5,567 nucleotides of DNA. Source: an uncultured Marinilabiliales bacterium. GTDB lineage: Bacteria > Bacteroidota > Bacteroidia > Bacteroidales > BM520. The position numbers were made by a program, and so were the translations under genes. The notes beneath the pieces are model-generated. The model saw only the letters and a list, made by a program, of their open reading frames with translations. It did no database searches and was not told the DNA's origin. The stretch is taken from positions 1 to 5,567 of the forward strand of contig CALFIZ010000257.1 in assembly GCA_937877575.1 (NCBI GenBank). Reading direction: 5' to 3'. Shown one piece after another: positions 1 to 5,567 of the stretch. Positions within the stretch are counted from its first letter, which is position 1, and each line of letters begins with the position of its first letter.

Positions 1-1
1 T

Positions 2-454
2 TTTTCAATTAATTTTTCAGCCAGTGGTGTAACTAAAAACGTGGCTGAACAGATAGCCGCCGAAGCCAAAGGCGACATTTTCGAAATCAAGCCTGAAGTG
101 GCCTACACAGAAGAAGACCTTGATTGGACAAACAAACAGTCACGTTCATCCGTTGAGATGAATGACAAGAGTTCACGTCCTGCAATAGCTGATAAAGTCG
201 AGGACATGTCTCAATACGACGCCATATATCTTGGGTTCCCGATATGGTGGTACACCGCTCCGACCATCATAAACACATTTATGGAACAATATGATTTCAC
301 CGGCAAGGTCATCATTCCTTTCGCAACATCAGGCGGCAGTACCATCGAACGTGCAGTAAAAGACCTTCAACAGGCTTATCCTCAAGCGACATGGGAACAA
401 GGGATGACAAATCCTTCTCTTGATGAGATAAAGCAGAAAGTTGCAGAGAGATAA
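2..454 (+). CDS. Flavodoxin family protein, 5' end cut by window edge
   Basis: This is a small FMN-binding electron carrier of the short-chain flavodoxin type common in Bacteroidetes (Flavodoxin_4-like), probably soluble. The frame is open from base 2. The first visible residues, FSASGVTKNVAEQIA, form the FMN phosphate-binding loop (S/T-x-S/T-G-x-T-K) and helix 1. A GTG at 41 lies inside this loop (the V of TKNVAEQ), so it is not the start; the true start is upstream of the window. Further family marks are QSRSSVEMND, the strand-plus-loop YDAIYLGFPIWWY whose aromatic residues sit near the flavin, and VIIPFATSGGS. About 150 residues are present, so perhaps only the start of strand 1 is missing, although some relatives also carry a signal peptide. 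The residue before FSASG is Asn, where Tyr is usual. The stop is TAA at 452-454. The physiological partner cannot be told. The next gene follows after 71 bases on the same strand. Confidence 0.9.
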   Translation, partial: FSINFSASGVTKNVAEQIAAEAKGDIFEIKPEVAYTEEDLDWTNKQSRSSVEMNDKSSRPAIADKVEDMSQYDAIYLGFPIWWYTAPTIINTFMEQYDFTGKVIIPFATSGGSTIERAVKDLQQAYPQATWEQGMTNPSLDEIKQKVAER

Positions 455-525
455 GCAGCTAAAGCGACACGAGACACAACTTAAAACCGACGGGCTTGAT
501 GGGATATAACTAAGCCAGAGAAACC

Positions 526-1404
526 ATGCAGACGTACATTATTATTGCAATAATTGCAATAGTGCTAATAATCTTCATTATGAGCGGTTTCCAGATTGTA
601 AGGCCTACACACCGCGCATTGATAGAAAGATTGGGGAAATACCATAGTTTTGCAAATCCGGGATTACATTGGATAATACCGCTAATCGACAAAATGTACA
701 GGGTAAACATCACCGAGCAGATGGTTGATGCTGAGCCACAGGAAATCATCACCAATGATAACCTGAACGCAAGTGTTGACGCACAGATTTATTTCAAAGT
801 CATCGACACGGAAGAAGGCGTGAAAAGCTCGTTGTACAATGTCAACAACTACCAGTATCAGATAGTTAATCTTGCGAGGACGACTTTGCGTAACATCATA
901 GGCACTCTCACCCTCAAATCCGCCAACAGCGAAAGAGGCAGAATCAACACCGAGCTGCATCAGATTCTTTCCGAAGAAACGCAGAAATGGGGAATCAGCA
1001 TTGTTCGCGCCGAACTGAAGCAGATTGACCCGCCACCAGATGTACAGGAAACCATGAATAAAGTCGTCAAGGCTGAAAATGAAAAGATTTCCGCCATTGA
1101 CTTTGCAACTGCTGCCGAGACAACCGCCGACGGTTCAAAACGTGCAAAAATCAAGGAAGCAGAAGGTTTGCGACAGTCAATGATATTAAAGGCAGAAGGT
1201 GAAGCCGAATCGATACGTTTAGTCAACGAGGCGGCACAGCAGTACTTCATAGGCAACGCGCAGATTCTCAGAAAGATAGAAGCAGTTGAAACATCATTGA
1301 AAAACAATGCGAAGATAGTTCTTCCATCCGATTCAGAACTCGTCAATGTCATAGGTGACATGGCAGGTGTATTGCCTCTGAAGAAGGCAGAAGAGAAAAA
1401 ATAA
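526..1404 (+). CDS. SPFH/band 7 (stomatin/paraslipin-like) membrane protein
   Basis: This 292-residue protein belongs to the stomatin/prohibitin/QmcA group, which forms large oligomers on membranes and is linked to microdomain organisation or control of membrane proteases. Residues 3-20 are one hydrophobic anchor (MQTYIIIAIIAIVLI...). The SPFH domain covers about 22-180, with the typical blocks RPTHRALIERLGKY, NPGLHWIIPLID and the PP-D segment IDPPPDVQETM near 167-177. After it comes an Ala/Glu/Lys-rich helix (about 180-245, with KAEGEAES) that is probably coiled coil and drives oligomerisation, then a short tail VLPSDSELVNVIGDMAGVLPL ending in charged residues. The start is the first ATG after an in-frame stop at 511-513; no clear Shine-Dalgarno is present, as is usual in this phylum. 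Such genes often sit beside an NfeD-type partner; none is visible here. The exporter gene follows 12 bases downstream in the same frame, suggesting one transcript. The family is certain, the exact role is not. Confidence 0.92.
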   Translation: MQTYIIIAIIAIVLIIFIMSGFQIVRPTHRALIERLGKYHSFANPGLHWIIPLIDKMYRVNITEQMVDAEPQEIITNDNLNASVDAQIYFKVIDTEEGVKSSLYNVNNYQYQIVNLARTTLRNIIGTLTLKSANSERGRINTELHQILSEETQKWGISIVRAELKQIDPPPDVQETMNKVVKAENEKISAIDFATAAETTADGSKRAKIKEAEGLRQSMILKAEGEAESIRLVNEAAQQYFIGNAQILRKIEAVETSLKNNAKIVLPSDSELVNVIGDMAGVLPLKKAEEKK

Positions 1405-1416
1405 CACTGTAAAATC

Positions 1417-2649
1417 TTGAAAGAAGGTCAAAATCACGAAGCATTAGAGCTTGCTAACGAAGCCGGGAAGATACTTCTCGAAAACGGAGCACAGATTTCA
1501 AGGGTTGAAGACACCATGCAGCGGATAGCCCGTCATTATGGTGCCGACAACGGAAGTTTTTTCGTCCTTTCCAACGGCATCATTGCGACAGGCGAAGGCT
1601 ACTCCAAAGCCCAATACATACCCCTTCGAAGCGCAAGTCTCGACAAGGTGGTTGAGGTCAATCAGATTTCACGTGACGTGGCATACAAGAATCTGTCTCT
1701 GTCACAGCTTCGTGAGAGGTTAGCCGCCATCAGAAACATGAAACCCAAACCCAAATGGGAACAGATATTGGGCAGCGCTTTCGGTGCAGGATTCTTCTCA
1801 ATGATATTCGGCGGCAGTCTCAGCGACAGTCTTGTCTCTTTCACCGCCGGTCTGCTGCTATACGTTTTTATAGTCTTTATCGGAAACAAGTACCTGAGCC
1901 GTATCTTTGCAAACATCAGCGGTGGTTTTATTGCTGCAGCCATCTGTATTCTGGCATACCATCTGGGAGCAGGTGGCAATCTCGGCAACATGATTATCGG
2001 CGCCATCATTCCGTTAGTGCCGGGGATACCCTTTACCAACGGCATAAGAGATATTGCCAACGAGGACTATTTAGCGGGCATCACACGACTATTAGACGCC
2101 TTCATGATATTTCTGTGCATAGCGTTAGGAGTCATTTTCGCCTTTTTAGTCGATGGAGTCATAATGGACGGGATTATACCGCTTAACGGGATGTCAACTG
2201 ATGCTGTTACGGCAAAAATATGGTGGCAGCTTGCAGCGGCATTTTTCGGGACTGCAGCATTCTCCATTTTATTTGGCACACCGCGCAAACATTACCTTTA
2301 CTGCGGTCTTGCCGGTGCCATGGGGTGGTTGGTATATCTTGCAGCCATACGTCTTGGAGGCTCACCTGCCGAAGCTACAGTCTTTGGCTCCATGGCGGTT
2401 CTGATAGTGTCACGCGCTTTTGCAGTATTACGCCGCTGTCCCGTGACGGTGTTTTTAATCTGCGGCATATTTCCGCTTGTTCCGGGCGGTGGTCTGTTCT
2501 GGACCTCATACTATCTCGTTGCAGGTCAGACACATCTTGCGTTATCAAGCGGATTCTTATCCATCAAAATCACGGTTGCCATAGCCTTCGGTATTATCTT
2601 AATTGAAGAGATAACGCGGCATTTGCCCTATTTGCATAAATCTGAGTAA
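1417..2649 (+). CDS. Threonine/serine exporter family protein (YjjP-YjjB fusion, ThrE-like)
   Basis: This 410-residue inner-membrane protein combines in one chain what E. coli makes as YjjP and YjjB, as in corynebacterial ThrE. Family members export threonine and serine (ThrE) or are linked to succinate export (YjjPB), so the substrate is open. The cytoplasmic N-terminal domain (about 1-112) has the DUF1212 start block AGKILLENGAQISRVEDTM and FFVLSNGIIATGEG. Around ten hydrophobic segments follow (near 116-132, 137-155, 167-184, 190-204, 227-247, 268-287, 293-312, 318-337, 343-357 and 380-397). Each half carries the same signature: IIPLVPGIPFTNGIRD at 197-212 and IFPLVPGGGLF at 351-361. No ATG lies between the preceding gene's in-frame stop (1402-1404) and the conserved block; the first ATG, at 1516, would remove that block. 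The TTG at 1417 puts the N-terminus about as far ahead of the first conserved block as in YjjP. The stop is TAA at 2647, just before a terminator. Confidence 0.88.
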   Translation: MKEGQNHEALELANEAGKILLENGAQISRVEDTMQRIARHYGADNGSFFVLSNGIIATGEGYSKAQYIPLRSASLDKVVEVNQISRDVAYKNLSLSQLRERLAAIRNMKPKPKWEQILGSAFGAGFFSMIFGGSLSDSLVSFTAGLLLYVFIVFIGNKYLSRIFANISGGFIAAAICILAYHLGAGGNLGNMIIGAIIPLVPGIPFTNGIRDIANEDYLAGITRLLDAFMIFLCIALGVIFAFLVDGVIMDGIIPLNGMSTDAVTAKIWWQLAAAFFGTAAFSILFGTPRKHYLYCGLAGAMGWLVYLAAIRLGGSPAEATVFGSMAVLIVSRAFAVLRRCPVTVFLICGIFPLVPGGGLFWTSYYLVAGQTHLALSSGFLSIKITVAIAFGIILIEEITRHLPYLHKSE

Positions 2650-2668
2650 ACAGAAAGCAGACAGGAAC

Positions 2669-2713
2669 AAAAAAAACGGCTTCATTGAGAAAATCAACAA
2701 AGCCGCTTTTTTT
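2669..2713. terminator. Bidirectional intrinsic terminator between convergent exporter and gap genes
   Basis: The hairpin arms are CGGCTT (2677-2682) and AAGCCG (2700-2705). Inside them a second helix TTGA/TCAA (2685-2688 with 2694-2697) closes a GAAAA loop; the two helices are separated by a symmetric CA/CA internal loop. On the + strand a run of seven T (2707-2713) follows after one C. On the - strand the run of eight A at 2669-2676 reads as a T-run directly after the stem. It lies 19 bases after the exporter stop and 16 bases after the gap stop, so it can end transcripts arriving from either side. Confidence 0.88.
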
Positions 2714-2729
2714 AGCTATTGGAATCAGA

Positions 2730-3737
2730 CTATTTGGATGCCCATTCGATAAGGTCAACAACTCTGTTGGAATAGCCCCATTCGTTGTCATACCATGAAA
2801 TAACCTTCACTGTATTACCCAATACCATTGTTGACATAGCGTCAAATATTGAAGAATGCGAATCATGAATGATATCACATGAAACGATAGGATCTTCGGT
2901 ATATGAGAGAATGCCTTTCATAGGACCTTCAGCAGCCTTCTTCATGGCAGCGTTGATTTCTTCCTTTGTAGCAGGTCTCTTCAATGTGGCAACCAAGTCG
3001 CAGATTGAGCCTGTCGGTGTTGGAACCCTCATTGCCATACCGTCAAGTTTTCCCTTCAATGAAGGAATAACTTTGCCGACAGCCTTAGCAGCACCTGTTG
3101 TTGTCGGGATGATGGAAACAGCTGCAGAACGAGCTCTTCTCAAATCGCTGTGAGGAGCGTCAAGTATCTTCTGGTCATTGGTATATGAGTGTACTGTTGT
3201 CATAAATCCAACTTCAATACCGAAATTATCCTCAAGTACCTTAGCCACAGGAGCTATGCAATTGGTTGTGCAGGATGCATTGGAAATGCACAAGTCAGTT
3301 GGACGGAGAGCATCCTGGTTGACACCCATGACAATCATATTGTCAATTTCGTCCTTTGCAGGAACTGTGAGAATAACCTTCTTTGCACCGGCTTTCAAAT
3401 GGTCGCCATAACCGCCTTTTTCAGTCTCTCTTTTTGTGAATACGCCGGTTGACTCAATGACTATGTCAGGAGTGCAAGGCCATTTGATTGACAGTGGAGA
3501 CCTTTCTGTAAATACAGGGATAGACTTACCGTTAACAATGATGGCATTATCAGTACACTCAACTTCACCGTTGAATTTTCCTTGTGTTGAGTCGTACTTC
3601 AGCAGATGTGCGAGCACCTTTGTACTTGTTAAATCATTAATACCGATAATTTCGATGTTTGGTCTTTCCAAAGCAATCTTGAAAACGTTTCTACCGATAC
3701 GGCCGAATCCGTTAATACCAACTTTAATTTTTGTCAT
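2730..3737 (-). CDS. gap: Glyceraldehyde-3-phosphate dehydrogenase, type I
   Basis: This cytoplasmic glycolytic enzyme oxidises and phosphorylates glyceraldehyde 3-phosphate to 1,3-bisphosphoglycerate with NAD+. The 335-residue length is normal for the family and the chain looks intact. The Rossmann loop is GINGFGRIGR at 7-16, and Asp35 in INDLTST is in the position that favours NAD. The catalytic site ISNASCTTNC has the nucleophile Cys156; the partner His183 lies in TVHSYTNDQK. Arg237 in MAMRVPTPTG should bind substrate phosphate, and the C-terminal signature WYDNEWGYSNRV is complete. The cofactor-discriminating pair in DAPHSDLRRAR is Ala194-Pro195: Pro fits NAD use, while Ala replaces the Leu of Bacillus enzymes, so some NADP use is conceivable but not shown. 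The gene lies 39 bases downstream of the FKBP gene on the same strand. I see no TAnnTTTG element in that gap, so it may be co-transcribed or use a promoter inside the FKBP gene. The stop is TAG. Confidence 0.98.
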   Translation of the reverse strand: MTKIKVGINGFGRIGRNVFKIALERPNIEIIGINDLTSTKVLAHLLKYDSTQGKFNGEVECTDNAIIVNGKSIPVFTERSPLSIKWPCTPDIVIESTGVFTKRETEKGGYGDHLKAGAKKVILTVPAKDEIDNMIVMGVNQDALRPTDLCISNASCTTNCIAPVAKVLEDNFGIEVGFMTTVHSYTNDQKILDAPHSDLRRARSAAVSIIPTTTGAAKAVGKVIPSLKGKLDGMAMRVPTPTGSICDLVATLKRPATKEEINAAMKKAAEGPMKGILSYTEDPIVSCDIIHDSHSSIFDAMSTMVLGNTVKVISWYDNEWGYSNRVVDLIEWASK

Positions 3738-3776
3738 GACTAAAATTTTAAAATGTTATTGCAATACTTTAAATTA

Positions 3777-4727
3777 TCACTTTACGATGTCGAGAAGTTC
3801 AACCTCAAAAAGGAGGATTGAGTTAGGAGGAATACTGCCGAGGTCACGGTTGCCATAACCGAGTTCAGGTGGAATGACGAATTCATATTTTGAACCGACA
3901 GGCATAAGTTGGAGACCTTCCTGCCAACCGCGAATAACCCCGTTTACAGGAAATTCTGCAGGTGTGCCTCTGTCATAAGAACTGTCGAACTTTGTTCCAT
4001 CGGTCAATGTGCCTGTATAATGAACCTTAACCTTATCTGTAGCAGTAGGTTTCTTACCGCTACCCTGTTTGATTACACGGTATTGTAATCCGCTTTCTGT
4101 TGTTATCATACCTTCTTTAGTTTTATTGATTTCCATATAATCAGCGTTACTTTCATTTGCTGCTGTTGCCGCTGCCATCTGTGCAGCTCTCACTTCCTCT
4201 GAATAAGCATCAATTATTGAAGAAGCTGCAGTTGGGTCGAAAAGAGCTTTTGTACCTTTAAGCGATGCTTCAAAACCATTGTAGAACATATTACTGTTAA
4301 ATCCGCAAGGCATATCCGAGAAACCATTCTTGACATTATCCGCACAAAATGTTCCTAATGCAGCGCTGATGTCATTCTTATTGTAGTCAACGCCGGGAGT
4401 CATTTTTGCCTGACCGGTTTGATCCTTAATCATATCATTGTACTTTAGGAAGAATTCTGACATAACGTTCTGTTCATCTTCAATTGACATGTACTCACCT
4501 TCTGAAAACAAATAATTCTTGAAATTATTGAGTAAAATATTATAATCAATTTCAGGGAGTTTTGAAAGTTCTGACTTATATGACTCTCCCCAATATACGC
4601 CCCAGGCATAATTGACTGAATCAGCCTTGTTTTCTAAATTGACTTTAGACTTGTTGTTGTCACAAGATTGCATTGATAATCCCATTCCCAGAATTATCAA
4701 AATAAGGATTAAACATGATTTTTTCAT
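3777..4727 (-). CDS. FKBP-type peptidyl-prolyl cis-trans isomerase, lipoprotein (FkpA/Mip-like)
   Basis: This 316-residue predicted envelope lipoprotein should speed proline isomerisation and chaperone folding outside the cytoplasm. Residues 1-21 form a lipoprotein signal peptide (KK, then a hydrophobic stretch) ending at LSMQSC, with Cys22 as the lipidation site; the lipobox is loose, as is common in Bacteroidetes. Residues about 32-103 resemble the FKBP N-terminal dimerisation domain (ADSVNYAWGVYWGES). Residues about 116-180 look like a second copy (NDISAALGTFCADNV). An Ala-rich helix and the Mip/FkpA-type linker ESGLQYRVIKQGSG (211-224) lead into the catalytic FKBP domain, about 225-316. 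Its pocket residues are all present by alignment to FKBP12: Tyr237, Phe247, Asp248, Phe259, Val264, Ile265, Trp268, Tyr291 and Phe307, so it should be active. Cys128 and Cys141 could form a disulfide. A -7 promoter element lies 49 bases ahead of the ATG. The gap gene follows. Confidence 0.95.
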   Translation of the reverse strand: MKKSCLILILIILGMGLSMQSCDNNKSKVNLENKADSVNYAWGVYWGESYKSELSKLPEIDYNILLNNFKNYLFSEGEYMSIEDEQNVMSEFFLKYNDMIKDQTGQAKMTPGVDYNKNDISAALGTFCADNVKNGFSDMPCGFNSNMFYNGFEASLKGTKALFDPTAASSIIDAYSEEVRAAQMAAATAANESNADYMEINKTKEGMITTESGLQYRVIKQGSGKKPTATDKVKVHYTGTLTDGTKFDSSYDRGTPAEFPVNGVIRGWQEGLQLMPVGSKYEFVIPPELGYGNRDLGSIPPNSILLFEVELLDIVK

Positions 4728-4776
4728 TGTCTTTTCTATTTTTTCTAATTTTAATATTTACGATAATTTGTTTCCG

Positions 4777-4784
4777 CAAAGATA
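4777..4784 (-). promoter_or_regulatory. Bacteroidetes-type -7 promoter element for the FKBP gene
   Basis: Read on the - strand this is TATCTTTG followed by CGG, a full match to the Bacteroidetes housekeeping-sigma -7 consensus TAnnTTTG. It sits 49 bases upstream of the FKBP ATG, so a start site a few bases past the element would leave an A/T-rich leader of roughly 40 bases. A convincing -33 TTTG at the usual spacing (about 19-21 bases) is not seen; a TTTG exists 11 bases upstream, which is too close. FKBP and perhaps gap would be driven from here. Confidence 0.7.
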
Positions 4785-4819
4785 CTCTAAATTTTCAAAT
4801 TAGTTAATTAAAAAAACAC

Positions 4820-4827
4820 TATATTTG
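4820..4827 (+). promoter_or_regulatory. Bacteroidetes-type -7 promoter element for lepA
   Basis: TATATTTG is a full match to TAnnTTTG and lies in the spacer ahead of lepA, facing it. The element ends seven bases before the lepA ATG (4835), so transcription would begin at or within a few bases of the start codon. The -33 region (about 4796-4803, A/T-rich, with only TTAG) is a poor match to TTTG. The call rests on the -7 match and its position. Confidence 0.68.
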
Positions 4828-4834
4828 CAGAATT

Positions 4835-5567
4835 ATGAAAAACATTAGAAATTTCTGCATCATAGCACATATTGACCACGGTAAGAGCACTTTAGCCGAC
4901 CGTATGCTCGAAATCACAGGAACCGTCAAGGGGAAGGAACTTCAAAATCAGACGCTTGACGACATGGATTTGGAGCGTGAACGCGGCATAACAATTAAGA
5001 GCCACGCCATCCAAATGCGCTACGATTATAAAGGTGAAACATATATACTCAACCTCATCGACACCCCGGGACATGTCGATTTTTCATACGAAGTCAGCCG
5101 TTCCATCGCCGCCTGCGAAGGGGCTATCCTCGTTGTCGATGCCACACAGGGCATCCAGGCCCAAACCATTGCCAACCTGTACAAAGCCATAGACAACAAT
5201 CTCGAAATCATCCCCGTGATGAACAAGATGGACATGACCAATGCCATGCCCGACGAGGTGGAAGACGAAATCGTGGACCTGATAGGCTGCGACAGAACCG
5301 ACATCCTCCGCGTAAGTGCAAAGACCGGTGAAGGCGTCAAGGCCATCCTTGATGCAATCGTGGAAAAAATACCATGTCCGGAGGGAGACCCTGATGCACC
5401 GTTGCAGATGCTCATCTTCGACTCTCTCTTCAACCCGTTTAGAGGAATCATCACATACTGCCGCATTATGAACGGCACTCTGCATACCAACGACTTATGC
5501 AAATTCATGAGCACCGACCATGAATACAACGCCGAAGAAATCGGAATAATGCGGCTGCAACGCTTCC
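4835..5567 (+). CDS. lepA: Elongation factor 4 (LepA), 3' end cut by window edge
   Basis: LepA is a ribosome-associated translational GTPase that affects initiation and back-translocation under stress. The window holds the first 244 codons of a protein that is usually about 600 residues long. All G-domain motifs are visible: G1 AHIDHGKST (11-19), G2 RGITIK (50-55), G3 DTPGH (76-80), G4 NKMD (130-133) and G5 SAKTG (161-165). The LepA-specific blocks LDDMDLERERGITIKSHAIQ and IDTPGHVDFSYEVSRSIAAC separate it from EF-G, TypA and RF3. Domain II begins near 188 (APLQMLIFDSLFNPFRGII). G4 reads NKMD where NKID is common; the change is conservative. The MKNIRNFCIIAHIDHGKST start matches the N-terminus of Bacteroides LepA, so the ATG is secure. 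The gene is markedly richer in G+C than the divergent FKBP gene. It is probably transcribed from the TATATTTG element just before it, with almost no 5' leader. Confidence 0.98.
   Translation, partial: MKNIRNFCIIAHIDHGKSTLADRMLEITGTVKGKELQNQTLDDMDLERERGITIKSHAIQMRYDYKGETYILNLIDTPGHVDFSYEVSRSIAACEGAILVVDATQGIQAQTIANLYKAIDNNLEIIPVMNKMDMTNAMPDEVEDEIVDLIGCDRTDILRVSAKTGEGVKAILDAIVEKIPCPEGDPDAPLQMLIFDSLFNPFRGIITYCRIMNGTLHTNDLCKFMSTDHEYNAEEIGIMRLQRF

Noticed and set aside
41..454. GTG at 41 as the start of the flavodoxin gene
   Set aside because: The frame is open to the window edge, and the upstream residues FSASGVTKN are the conserved FMN-binding loop, so the gene begins outside the window.
493..516. 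Short inverted repeat GGCTT/AAGCC just upstream of the SPFH ATG
   Set aside because: The stem has only five pairs with a loop of about 14 bases and no T-run, so it is neither a convincing terminator nor a clear regulatory hairpin.
1662..2060. Long - strand open frame (132 codons) inside the exporter gene
   Set aside because: It lies antisense to a clearly conserved coding frame, has no recognisable domain and reflects codon bias of the real gene. The same applies to other antisense frames at 682-960, 960-1361 and 5026-5529.
2626..2636. TATTTGC near the exporter 3' end as a possible promoter element
   Set aside because: It does not fit TAnnTTTG, lies inside conserved coding sequence and faces only the convergent terminator.
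3436..3858. + strand frame of 140 codons across the gap/FKBP junction
   Set aside because: It is antisense to the start of gap and the end of the FKBP gene, both with full family motifs, and shows no domain of its own.
1..5567. Possible defence system, mobile element or CRISPR array
   Set aside because: All six genes are recognisable core or common families. No transposase, integrase, terminal repeats, spacer-repeat pattern or unexplained gap longer than about 110 bases is present.

Overview
The window looks like ordinary core chromosome from a Bacteroidetes (probably Bacteroidales) bacterium. Three things point there. The LepA and flavodoxin sequences resemble those I recall from Bacteroides and Prevotella. 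Two promoter elements match the Bacteroidetes -7 consensus TAnnTTTG. The genes lack clear Shine-Dalgarno sequences and start behind A/T-rich leaders. No mobile element, CRISPR array, tRNA or rRNA is visible. Six genes fill nearly all of the sequence; two run off the window edges.

Left part, + strand (2-2649): the 3' end of a short-chain flavodoxin, then a stomatin/prohibitin-type SPFH membrane protein, then a one-piece threonine/serine exporter-like protein (YjjP and YjjB halves fused, as in ThrE). The SPFH and exporter genes are only 12 bases apart and in the same reading frame. They are probably co-transcribed, and the exporter appears to start at TTG. The 71-base gap between the flavodoxin and the SPFH gene holds no promoter or terminator that I can recognise.

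Middle, - strand (2730-4727): a lipoprotein FKBP-type peptidyl-prolyl isomerase, followed 39 bases later by glyceraldehyde-3-phosphate dehydrogenase (gap). The exporter and gap converge on a shared hairpin with an A-run on one side and a T-run on the other, a likely bidirectional terminator at 2669-2713.

Right part, + strand (4835-end): the first 244 codons of lepA (elongation factor 4), divergent from the FKBP gene. The 107-base spacer carries two outward-facing TAnnTTTG elements, one for each gene. The lepA element ends only seven bases before its ATG, so its mRNA is probably leaderless or nearly so.

The genes do not form one pathway: they cover redox carriage, membrane organisation, amino acid export, envelope protein folding, glycolysis and translation. 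I did not find an undescribed system. The points most worth a second look are the apparently leaderless lepA, the in-frame SPFH/exporter junction without an ATG, and the duplicated N-terminal module of the FKBP lipoprotein.
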